Source: Pinisolibacter sp040275425 (GTDB lineage: Bacteria; Pseudomonadota; Alphaproteobacteria; Rhizobiales; Ancalomicrobiaceae). From it: a stretch of DNA of 12,775 bases. Numbering within the stretch: position 1 is the first letter of the stretch; each line of letters opens with the position of its first letter. This document shows, piece by piece, positions 1 through 5,928 of the stretch. The notes beneath the pieces are model-generated. The model was not told the DNA's origin and searched no databases. It saw nothing but the letters and a program-made list of their open reading frames with translations. The position numbers and the translations under genes were made by a program. The stretch covers positions 1 through 12,775 of the forward strand of contig JBEOKB010000049.1 in the NCBI GenBank assembly GCA_040275425.1. The letters are read 5' to 3'.

Positions 1-50
1 AGGGCGTCGGCGATGGTCTCGTAGAGGGGACGGGCGGCGGGGTCGGACAT
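1..50 (-). CDS. GntR/MocR-type transcriptional regulator, N-terminal fragment
   Basis: Only the first 16 complete codons are inside the window; the gene runs off the left edge. The visible start reads MSDPAARPLYETIADAL. The PLYxxIADAL segment is typical of the first helix of a GntR winged-helix domain, especially in MocR-like regulators (GntR domain fused to a class-I aminotransferase fold), but also of short GntR regulators. It is divergent from benE with about 90 bp between the two start codons, the usual place for a regulator of its neighbour. Two direct copies of TCTGTATC lie just upstream of its ATG. The reading frame and motif are seen directly; the family is an inference from very few residues, and MocR versus plain GntR cannot be decided here. 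Confidence 0.5.
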   Translation of the reverse strand, partial: MSDPAARPLYETIADA

Positions 51-81
51 CTGTATCGGCCGATGAGAGGAATTCTGTATC
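50..81. promoter_or_regulatory. Direct repeat TCTGTATC x2, candidate operator
   Basis: TCTGTATC occurs at 50-57 and again at 74-81, exactly 24 bp apart, in the ~90 bp gap between the divergent GntR-type gene and benE. The first copy touches the regulator's start codon. MocR regulators are known to bind paired direct repeats, so this may be the regulator's own operator. The repeat is seen; the role is inferred. Confidence 0.3.
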
Positions 82-140
82 TACTGCGAACAGAGCGAGT
101 TCGATAGGTCGACCCTCACGAAACTTCGGAGGGCGAGGCG

Positions 141-1343
141 ATGCGGACGAACGATCTCTCGGCGGTGGTGGCGGGCATGGTGGCGGTGACGGTGTCCTAT
201 GCCGGGCCGCTCCTGGTGGTGTTGCAGGCGGCGAGCGCGGCCGGGCTCGAGCGCGGGCAGATCGCCTCGTGGATCTGGGCGATCTCGATCGGCTCGGGCG
301 TGTCGGCGATCGCTCTCTCGATCCGGTTCCGCACGCCGGTGATCACGGCGTGGTCGACGCCGGGGGCGGCGCTGCTGGTGGCGGCGCTGCCGGGCTACGG
401 CTGGGGCGAGGCGATCGGCGCGTTCCTGGTGGCGGCGCTTCTTCTGACCGGGCTCGGGCTGTCGGGCCTGTTCGATCGGGTGGCGGCGCTGGTGCCGCGC
501 TCGATCGCCGCCGCGCTGCTCGCCGGCATCCTGTTCCGCTTCGGCGCGCGGCTGTTCGAGAGCTTCACCGCCGATCCGGCGCTGGTCGGGGCGATGTTCG
601 CGGTGTGGCTGGCGGCGCGGCGGTTCGCGCCGCGCTGGGCGGTGGCGCTGGTGCTGATCGCGGGCACGGCGTTCGCGACGGCGACGGGGGCGATGCGGTT
701 CGAGGGGCTGGCGCTCGAGGTCGCGGTGCCGGTGTGGACGGCGCCGCAGTTCACGCTCTCGGCGGTGATCGGGCTCGGGCTGCCGCTGGCGCTGGTGTCG
801 TTGACGGGGCAGTTCGTGCCCGGCGTCGCGGTGATGCGCGCCTTCGGCTACGGCGCTCCGGCCGGGCCGATGGTGTGGGTGACGTCGGCGCTCGCCGCCG
901 TGCTCGCCCCGTTCGGCGCGCACGGGGTCAATCTGGCGGCGATCACGGCGGCGATCTGTTCGGGGCCGGAGGCGCATCCCGACGCCGGGCGGCGGTGGAT
1001 CGCCGGGGTGGCGCTCGGGGTGTTCTACATCGTGGTCGGCACGTTCGGGGCGACACTGGCGGCGCTGTTCGCGGCGCTACCGGCGGCGCTGGTGGCGACG
1101 GTGGCGGGGCTGGCGCTGCTCGGGGCGATCATCGCCGGACTGGTCGGGGCGCTCGCCGAGGAGCGCGACCGCGACGCGGCTGCGATCACCTTCCTGGTGA
1201 GCGCGTCGGGCGTGTCGTTCCTCGGGCTCGGCTCGGCGTTCTGGGGACTGGCGATCGGTCTTCTCGCCGCCTTCGCGCTCGGCTCGCTCGGGCGGGGCGC
1301 GGCAGCGGCACGGGAGGCGGTTCCGTCGCGGGCGGGGCGCTGA
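141..1343 (+). CDS. benE: BenE family benzoate/H+ symporter-like membrane transporter
   Basis: This 400-residue protein is almost entirely hydrophobic, with about 11-12 predicted membrane helices, and matches the BenE (benzoate:H+ symporter) family in length. Family-typical segments are visible: TPVITAWSTPGAALL near residues 65-79, and FGAHGVNLAAITAAICSGPEAH near 258-279, the most conserved block. The ATG at 141 has a good GGAGGG Shine-Dalgarno at 128-133, which supports this start. BenE members import benzoate or similar aromatic carboxylates across the inner membrane, but many are untested and no benzoate catabolic gene (benABCD) is near, so the substrate is uncertain. The divergent GntR-type gene is the likely regulator. 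The HIT gene follows 34 bp later. Family confidence is high; substrate confidence is low. Confidence 0.88.
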   Translation: MRTNDLSAVVAGMVAVTVSYAGPLLVVLQAASAAGLERGQIASWIWAISIGSGVSAIALSIRFRTPVITAWSTPGAALLVAALPGYGWGEAIGAFLVAALLLTGLGLSGLFDRVAALVPRSIAAALLAGILFRFGARLFESFTADPALVGAMFAVWLAARRFAPRWAVALVLIAGTAFATATGAMRFEGLALEVAVPVWTAPQFTLSAVIGLGLPLALVSLTGQFVPGVAVMRAFGYGAPAGPMVWVTSALAAVLAPFGAHGVNLAAITAAICSGPEAHPDAGRRWIAGVALGVFYIVVGTFGATLAALFAALPAALVATVAGLALLGAIIAGLVGALAEERDRDAAAITFLVSASGVSFLGLGSAFWGLAIGLLAAFALGSLGRGAAAAREAVPSRAGR

Positions 1344-1377
1344 TAGTCTCGGCCGATCTCTTCCGGAGCCCGCGCCC

Positions 1378-1818
1378 TTGACCTCGTCCGCCTTCGCCCT
1401 CGATCCCCGACTCGCCGCCGACACCCGTGCCGTCGGCGAGCTGGCGCTGTCGCGCCTCGTGATGATGCGCGCGGTCGATCACCCCTGGCTGATCCTGGTG
1501 CCGCGTCGGGCCGGACTGGTCGAGATCCTCGATCTCGACGATGCCGAGCGCGCGGTGCTGTTCGACGAGATCACCAGGGTCGCGGCCGCGCTCAAGGCGG
1601 AGACGGCGGCGCACAAGCTCAACATCGGCGCGCTCGGCAACGTGGTGTCGCAGCTCCATGTCCATGTGATCGCTCGCTTCTCCGACGATCCGGCCTGGCC
1701 TTCCCCGGTGTGGGGGCGCCCGCCCCTCCGCCCCCGCGACGCCGACGCCGACGCCGATCTCGCCGCCCGGCTGGTCGCCCGGCTCGGCCTCGACGGCGGG
1801 GCGCCGGGGCCGGCGTAA
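1378..1818 (+). CDS. HIT-family (histidine triad) nucleotide hydrolase/transferase
   Basis: This 146-residue cytosolic protein of the HIT superfamily acts on nucleotide phosphate esters or anhydrides such as diadenosine polyphosphates or nucleoside phosphoramidates. The signature is QLHVHVIARF at residues 92-101. The two downstream histidines of the HxHxH triad are present (H94, the expected nucleophile position, and H96), while the first histidine is Gln (Q92), a substitution I recall from a bacterial HIT subgroup. PWLILVPRR at 36-44 and LNIGALGNVVSQ at 81-92 are also typical. The start is TTG at 1378, chosen because CCGGAG lies at 1363-1368 at ideal spacing and the family N-terminus begins there. 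It is 34 bp after benE and probably co-transcribed. The tail holds a short DADADAD run from a GACGCC repeat. The exact substrate cannot be told. Confidence 0.85.
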   Translation: MTSSAFALDPRLAADTRAVGELALSRLVMMRAVDHPWLILVPRRAGLVEILDLDDAERAVLFDEITRVAAALKAETAAHKLNIGALGNVVSQLHVHVIARFSDDPAWPSPVWGRPPLRPRDADADADLAARLVARLGLDGGAPGPA

Positions 1819-1853
1819 AGAAAGCCGCAACCATGCAGTGAGGGGGAGCGTCC

Positions 1854-1873
1854 GCGGGGGCGAGGAACCCCGC
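1854..1873. other. GC-rich hairpin between the HIT and GGDEF-EAL genes
   Basis: GCGGGG (1854-1859) pairs perfectly with CCCCGC (1868-1873) across an 8-nt loop in the 147 bp gap. No T-run follows, so it is a poor rho-independent terminator; it may merely be leader structure for the next gene. I see no convincing sigma-70 promoter in this gap. Confidence 0.2.
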
Positions 1874-1965
1874 CGGGGCAAGACCTCCTTAAAACTCGCG
1901 AGGTAGAACGGCACGATCGGAGTTCGGTCTCGTCGAATGTCGGCGATCCGTCCGGAGTGTTGGTA

Positions 1966-3708
1966 ATGCGTTTGCCCTCGTGGTTCGCCGACAAGCTCGA
2001 CAACCGCCCCCTGTCCGCCAGGGGTGAGCGGATCATGCTCCTCGCGGCGATCCTCGTCCTGTTCTTGGTCGACTACACGTTCGGTGCCCTGCATCTCGTC
2101 GTGGCGATGGTTCAAGAAGTCGAGACCACGCTCGGCTCGGTCGTGCTGGCGCTGACCTTCGCCTCCTGGGCCGGAGCCTTCGCCTACGCGGTGCGCCGTC
2201 GGCTCGAGCTGAAGGAGATGCGTCGCGCCAAGGCCTGCGCCGAGGCGCACGCCGAGAACGCGGAGATCACCGACGGGCTGACCGGCCTTCCCAATCGCGC
2301 CGGACTTCAGAACGAGCTGCGCTGCCGGCTCGCGGCGGCGCCGCCCGACGGGCGGCGCGGCGTGGTGATCGGACTCGACATCGACCGGTTCAAGACCCTC
2401 AACGAAGTCAGTGGACACGGCATCGCCGATCGCATCCTGGTCGAGGTGTCCGATCGTCTGGCCGTGGCGGTCGAGGACGGCGACTTCGTCGCCCGAGTCG
2501 GCGCCGACGAGTTCCACGTGCTGACCTGGGTCACCGACGCCGCCCACGCCCGGGCCGTCGCCGCTCGGCTGCGCGCGAGGATCTCGTTCCGGATCGAGGA
2601 GGAGGACCCACCGGTCCAGATCGCCTCGAGCGTCGGCATGGTGCTGTTCTGCACCCGGGCGGGCGACTGCGACGCCGAAGTGATCATGCGCCGCGTCGAC
2701 ATCGCGCTGCAGAACGCCAAGCCGAGCGACGACGGCATCGCGCTGTTCTCGCTGGAGATGGAGCAGTCGATCCGCGAGCGCGCCGAACTCGAACAGGCGC
2801 TCGAGACGGCGATCGAGACCGACGAGATCCAGCCCTACTTCCAGCCGGTCATCGATCTGGCGACCAATCGCCTCAACGGCTTCGAGGTGCTGGCGCGCTG
2901 GATCCATCCGGTGCGCGGCATGATCTCGCCGGCGGCGTTCATTCCGATCGCCGAGGAGACCGGACTGTTGGCGCGCATGACCACCGTGCTTCTGCGCCGC
3001 GCCTGTCTGATGGCGCGCGACTGGCCGGCCCATCTCAAGCTCGCCGTCAACATCTCGCCGATCGACTTCAAGAACCCGTGGCTGGCGGAGGAGATCCTCC
3101 AGGTCCTCACCGAAGTGGCGTTCCCGCCGCGTCGGCTGGAGATCGAGATCACCGAGAACGCCCTGGTCGTCGATCACGAGCAGGCCAAGCGCACCATCAC
3201 CTCGCTGAAGAACCAGGGCGTGTCGATCGCGCTCGACGACTTCGGCACCGGCTACGCCTCGCTGCATCAGCTGCGGATGCTGCCGTTCGACAAGATCAAG
3301 ATCGACCAGTCGTTCGTGCGCACCATGCGCGACAACACCGACAGCCGGATGATCGTCAAGGCCATCATCGGTCTGTCGGGCAGCCTCGGCCTACCGACCA
3401 CCGCCGAGGGCATCGAGAGCCTGAACAACGCCGACGTCCTGCGCGACCTCGGCTGCACGCTCGGCCAGGGCTTCCTCTATTCCAAGGCGGTTCCGGGCGA
3501 CGAGGTGCCGCAGCTCCTGGCGCTGCTCGACGCCGGTCTCGGCGCGAACCTCCCGACGGACCAGACCGCGCTCGGCGTCGCCGCCGCCAGCTTCGTGGTG
3601 CCGGCCTCGGTCATCACCGAGGCGGAGGCGGAAGCCGCGGCGGCTCCGACGCCCGACGCGGAGACCGAGGACGAGACCGATCTCGAAGAGATCCGACGCC
3701 GCGCCTGA
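1966..3708 (+). CDS. Membrane GGDEF-EAL protein, probable c-di-GMP phosphodiesterase
   Basis: This 580-residue protein has two N-terminal membrane helices (about 23-50 and 56-76), a short linker, a GGDEF domain (about 100-260), an EAL domain (about 275-525) and an acidic Ala/Glu-rich tail. The EAL domain keeps the residues needed for c-di-GMP hydrolysis: EVL at 307-309 (E of EAL kept; V in place of A is common), NISP (N362), EITE near 393-396, DDFGTG at 424-429, K445 in KIKID, E484 in AEGIE and the QGF glutamine. The GGDEF motif is GADEF (179-183), and the RxxD inhibitory site is absent (EDGD at 170-173). The metal aspartate (D138) and the N146/D155 guanine-site positions remain. I infer an active phosphodiesterase with a weak or regulatory GTP-binding domain. 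ATG 1966 is preferred over GTG 1957 because GGAG at 1954-1957 sits 8 nt upstream. Confidence 0.93.
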   Translation: MRLPSWFADKLDNRPLSARGERIMLLAAILVLFLVDYTFGALHLVVAMVQEVETTLGSVVLALTFASWAGAFAYAVRRRLELKEMRRAKACAEAHAENAEITDGLTGLPNRAGLQNELRCRLAAAPPDGRRGVVIGLDIDRFKTLNEVSGHGIADRILVEVSDRLAVAVEDGDFVARVGADEFHVLTWVTDAAHARAVAARLRARISFRIEEEDPPVQIASSVGMVLFCTRAGDCDAEVIMRRVDIALQNAKPSDDGIALFSLEMEQSIRERAELEQALETAIETDEIQPYFQPVIDLATNRLNGFEVLARWIHPVRGMISPAAFIPIAEETGLLARMTTVLLRRACLMARDWPAHLKLAVNISPIDFKNPWLAEEILQVLTEVAFPPRRLEIEITENALVVDHEQAKRTITSLKNQGVSIALDDFGTGYASLHQLRMLPFDKIKIDQSFVRTMRDNTDSRMIVKAIIGLSGSLGLPTTAEGIESLNNADVLRDLGCTLGQGFLYSKAVPGDEVPQLLALLDAGLGANLPTDQTALGVAAASFVVPASVITEAEAEAAAAPTPDAETEDETDLEEIRRRA

Positions 3709-3738
3709 GACGCGGCGCCCTCCCCTTCCCCTCGCCTC

Positions 3739-3763
3739 GCGCGCGTCGCCTCAGGCGGCGCGC
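3739..3763. terminator. Hairpin over the stop codon at a convergent junction
   Basis: GCGCGC-GT-CGCC (3739-3750) pairs with GGCG-GCGCGC (3754-3763) around a TCA loop, which is the transaminase stop codon read on the plus strand. Ten base pairs with a 2-nt bulge lie between the convergent GGDEF-EAL and transaminase genes. No T-run is present on either side, so termination is only a possibility. Confidence 0.25.
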
Positions 3764-5073
3764 TTCAGCACGTCGGCGAGCCGGCCGAACAGTTCGTCGA
3801 TGTCCGACTTCTCGATGATCAGCGGCGGCGACAGGGCGATGATGTCGCCGGTGGTGCGGATCAGCAGGCCGTCCTCGAAGGCGTCGAGGAAGCAGGAGAA
3901 GGCGCGCCTGGTCGGCTCCCCGGCGATCGGCTCCAGCTCGACCGCGCCGATCAGGCCGAGATTGCGGATGTCGATCACGTGCGGCAGGCCCTTCAGCGAG
4001 TGCAGCGCGTCCTCCCAGTAGGAGGCGAGATCGGCGGCGCGGGTGAGCAGGCCCTCCTCGGCATAGGTGTCGAGCGTGGCGATGCCGGCGGCGCAGGCGA
4101 TCGGGTTGCCCGAATAGGTGTAGCCGTGGGCGAACTCGATCATGTGCTCGGGGCCGGTCATGAAGGCGTCGTGGATCCTGCCCTGAACCAGAACGCCGCC
4201 CATCGGCACCACGCCGTTGGTCATGCCCTTGGCGATGGTGAAGAGGTCCGGCACCACGCCGAAGTGATCCACCGCGAAGGGGCTACCGAGGCGGCCGAAG
4301 CCGGTGATGACCTCGTCGAAGATCAACAGGATGCCGTGCTTGTCGCAGATGGCGCGCAGACGCTCGAGGTAGCCCTTGGGCGGGATCAGCACGCCGGTCG
4401 AGCCGGCCATCGGCTCGACGATGACGGCGGCGATGGTGGAGGGGTCGTGCAGGGTGCAGATCCGCTCCAGTTCGTCGGCGAACTCGGCGCCGTGCTCGGG
4501 CCGACCGCGGGTGAAGGCGTTGCGGGCGGGATCGTGGGTGTGGCGGATGTGGTCGACGTGCGGCAGCATCTGGCCGAACATCTTGCGGTTTCCGCCGATG
4601 CCGCCGACCGACATGCCGCCGAAGTTGACGCCGTGATAGCCGCGCTCGCGACCGATCAGACGGGTGCGCTGGGCCTCGCCGCGGGCGCGGTGGTAGGCGA
4701 GCGCGATCTTCAGGGCGGTGTCGACCGATTCCGAACCGGAGTTGGTAAAGAAGACGTGGTCGAAGCCCTTCGGGGCGATCGCGGTGAGGCGATTGGCGAA
4801 TTCGAACGCCTTGGGGTGGCCCATCTGGAAGGCCGGCGCGTAGTCGAGTTCGCCGGCCTGGGCGCGGATCGCCTCGACGATCTTCGGGCGATTGTGACCG
4901 GCGTTGCAGCACCACAGACCGGCGGTGCCGTCGAGCACGGTGCGGCCGTCGTCGGTCACGTAGCGCATCCGATCCGCCTTCACGAACATGCGCGGCGTCT
5001 TCTTGAACTGCCGGTTCGCGGTGAAGGGCATCCAGAAGGAGGCGAGATCGTTGGGGCGGGGGGGAACGTTCAT
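3751..5073 (-). CDS. Omega-amino acid (beta-alanine)--pyruvate transaminase, PLP class III
   Basis: This 440-residue class III aminotransferase closely resembles omega-amino-acid:pyruvate transaminase (EC 2.6.1.18), which moves the amino group of beta-alanine or related omega-amines to pyruvate. Seen directly: GLWCCNAGHNRP (52-63), YAPAFQMGHPKAFEFANRL (78-96), FFTNSGSESVDTALKIA (108-124), a YHG block (146-148), FDEVITGFGR (252-261) with PLP-N1 aspartate D253, and TIAKGMTNG with Schiff-base lysine K282. LLIRTTGD (403-410) carries a conserved arginine (R406) near the substrate carboxylate site. The start has GAGGAGG at 5083-5089, 9 nt upstream. It is divergent from an XRE-cupin regulator, with a shared control region holding two dyads, which suggests substrate-responsive repression. 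The true amine substrate (beta-alanine, a polyamine-derived or xenobiotic amine) cannot be read from sequence. Confidence 0.9.
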   Translation of the reverse strand: MNVPPRPNDLASFWMPFTANRQFKKTPRMFVKADRMRYVTDDGRTVLDGTAGLWCCNAGHNRPKIVEAIRAQAGELDYAPAFQMGHPKAFEFANRLTAIAPKGFDHVFFTNSGSESVDTALKIALAYHRARGEAQRTRLIGRERGYHGVNFGGMSVGGIGGNRKMFGQMLPHVDHIRHTHDPARNAFTRGRPEHGAEFADELERICTLHDPSTIAAVIVEPMAGSTGVLIPPKGYLERLRAICDKHGILLIFDEVITGFGRLGSPFAVDHFGVVPDLFTIAKGMTNGVVPMGGVLVQGRIHDAFMTGPEHMIEFAHGYTYSGNPIACAAGIATLDTYAEEGLLTRAADLASYWEDALHSLKGLPHVIDIRNLGLIGAVELEPIAGEPTRRAFSCFLDAFEDGLLIRTTGDIIALSPPLIIEKSDIDELFGRLADVLKRAA

Positions 5074-5107
5074 GGGCGCGCGGCCTCCTCGGCCGGGATC
5101 AGCGAGA

Positions 5108-5123
5108 GTTCGGAATGGCGAAC
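5108..5123. promoter_or_regulatory. Operator-like dyad 1, GTTC-N8-GAAC
   Basis: GTTC (5108-5111) and GAAC (5120-5123) form a dyad; the arms extend one base each to GTTCG-N6-CGAAC. It overlaps a weak minus-strand promoter for the transaminase: TTGTCG (5150 to 5145), 17 bp spacer, TAACGT (5127 to 5122). The dyad therefore covers the expected start of transcription. An identical-format dyad lies 64 bp away at 5172-5187. It is the likely binding site of the neighbouring XRE-cupin regulator; this is inferred. Confidence 0.45.
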
Positions 5124-5154
5124 GTTAGAGAGGCGGGCGGGCGGCGACAATCCC

Positions 5155-5183
5155 TCGACGGCGTTCGGAGCGTTCCGTATTCT
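5155..5183 (+). promoter_or_regulatory. Candidate promoter of the XRE-cupin regulator, probably leaderless
   Basis: TCGACG (5155-5160, 4/6 to TTGACA) and TATTCT (5178-5183, 4/6 to TATAAT) are separated by 17 bp. The expected transcription start, 6-7 nt after the -10 element, falls on the A of ATG 5190, so the mRNA would have no leader. This agrees with the lack of a Shine-Dalgarno sequence at proper spacing before that ATG. Confidence 0.35.
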
Positions 5184-5187
5184 GAAC
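5172..5187. promoter_or_regulatory. Operator-like dyad 2, GTTC-N8-GAAC
   Basis: GTTC (5172-5175) and GAAC (5184-5187) have the same arms and 8-nt spacer as the dyad at 5108-5123. It overlaps the candidate -10 TATTCT and ends 2 bp before ATG 5190, a position suited to autorepression of the regulator gene. A further GTTC half-site is at 5163-5166. Its TGAACA end resembles part of the E. coli PuuR site as I remember it. Confidence 0.45.
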
Positions 5188-5189
5188 AG

Positions 5190-5792
5190 ATGAACACGCC
5201 GGTCGATCGCTCCTCGCCGCCCGCCCCGCCCCCGCCTACCGGCGCCGATCTCGACGTCGGGCGGCGGTTGAAGAGCCTGCGCCTCGCCCACGGCCTGTCG
5301 CAACGGGCGCTGGCCAAGCGGGCCGGGGTGTCGAACGCCACCGTGTCGATGATCGAGGCCAATCGGGTGTCGCCGTCGATCGCGGCGCTGAAGCAGATCC
5401 TCGCCGGATTTCCGCTCGGGCTCAGCGCCTTCTTCGCCGCCGAGGACGGCGAGGGCGAGAAGGTGGTGTGGCGGGCGGACGAACTGACCGAGATCGCCGG
5501 CGGGTCGGTCTCCTATCGGCAGGTCGGGGGAGATCTCTCCGGGCGGTCGTTGCAGATGCTCCACGAGCGCTATCGGCCGGGCGCGGATTCGGGGCGGCTC
5601 AGCCTGTCGCACCAGGGCGAGGAGGCGGGGCTGGTGGTGCGCGGCCTGCTGGAGCTCGAGGTCGACGGGGTGCGCCACACGTTGCGCGCCGGCGACGCCT
5701 ATCTGTTCGACAGCCGCCGTCCTCACGCCTTCCGCAACCTGGGCGACACCGATCTGGTGATCGTCTCGGCGTGCACGCCACCGAGTTTCTGA
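5190..5792 (+). CDS. XRE-family regulator with C-terminal cupin domain (PuuR-like)
   Basis: This 200-residue DNA-binding regulator has a helix-turn-helix at about 24-81 (GRRLKSLRLAHGLSQRALA, then AGVSNATVSMIEANRVSPSIAALKQIL) and a Cupin_2 sensor domain at about 120-195 (GEEAGLVVRGLLELEVDG, AGDAYLFDSRRPHAFRN). This architecture is that of PuuR and related repressors of polyamine or amino-acid catabolism. It is divergent from the transaminase, so I infer it controls that gene and itself through the two GTTC-N8-GAAC dyads, with the cupin binding a substrate or metal. An upstream in-frame ATG at 5115 would add 25 residues, but that stretch contains the second dyad and the candidate promoter and has no family resemblance. 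ATG 5190 is therefore preferred, probably leaderless. Confidence 0.88.
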   Translation: MNTPVDRSSPPAPPPPTGADLDVGRRLKSLRLAHGLSQRALAKRAGVSNATVSMIEANRVSPSIAALKQILAGFPLGLSAFFAAEDGEGEKVVWRADELTEIAGGSVSYRQVGGDLSGRSLQMLHERYRPGADSGRLSLSHQGEEAGLVVRGLLELEVDGVRHTLRAGDAYLFDSRRPHAFRNLGDTDLVIVSACTPPSF

Positions 5793-5834
5793 GAAAAAGT
5801 GCGCTCGACACCGCCCTGCGCCGTCGGGACACGG

Positions 5835-5864
5835 TAGACGCGCATAAGTGATTTACTATATGCG
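5835..5864 (+). promoter_or_regulatory. Candidate promoter with overlapping dyad, upstream of the diguanylate cyclase
   Basis: An AT-richer patch contains TAGACG (5835-5840) and TATATG (5857-5862) spaced 16 bp apart, a plausible weak sigma-70 promoter. CGCATA (5841-5846) and TATGCG (5859-5864) form perfect arms, continued inward by AGT (5847-5849) and ACT (5855-5857) with one unpaired base. The dyad covers the spacer and -10, as an operator would. Confidence 0.35.
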
Positions 5865-5868
5865 AGTT

Positions 5869-5903
5869 CTGCCGATACGGCAGTTGCCCGCCGAGGGTCG
5901 GGC
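5869..5903 (+). promoter_or_regulatory. Two tandem hairpins in the leader of the diguanylate cyclase gene
   Basis: CTGCCG-ATA-CGGCAG (5869-5883) is a perfect 6-bp-arm dyad. It is followed by GCCCG (5886-5890) paired with CGGGC (5899-5903). They lie between the candidate promoter and the start codon, so they could be leader RNA structure or further protein sites. I do not recognise a known c-di-GMP riboswitch core here. Confidence 0.3.
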
Positions 5904-5928
5904 GTCGTTGGGGGGCTGACGACAGGGA

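Noticed and set aside
1739..1757. GACGCC tandem repeat in the HIT gene tail
   Set aside because: It has only about three units and encodes an Asp-Ala run. This is ordinary in GC-rich coding sequence and shows no sign of phase variation.
1186..3267. Very long minus-strand open frame (about 690 codons) across the benE end, the HIT gene and the GGDEF-EAL gene
   Set aside because: It is an antisense shadow caused by high GC. Its product is low-complexity (rich in R, G, H, D and E) with no domain, and three convincing genes lie on the other strand.
5793..5928. Possible c-di-GMP riboswitch before the diguanylate cyclase gene
   Set aside because: The hairpins do not show the conserved GEMM core or tetraloop/receptor pattern. 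Only simple dyads are visible.
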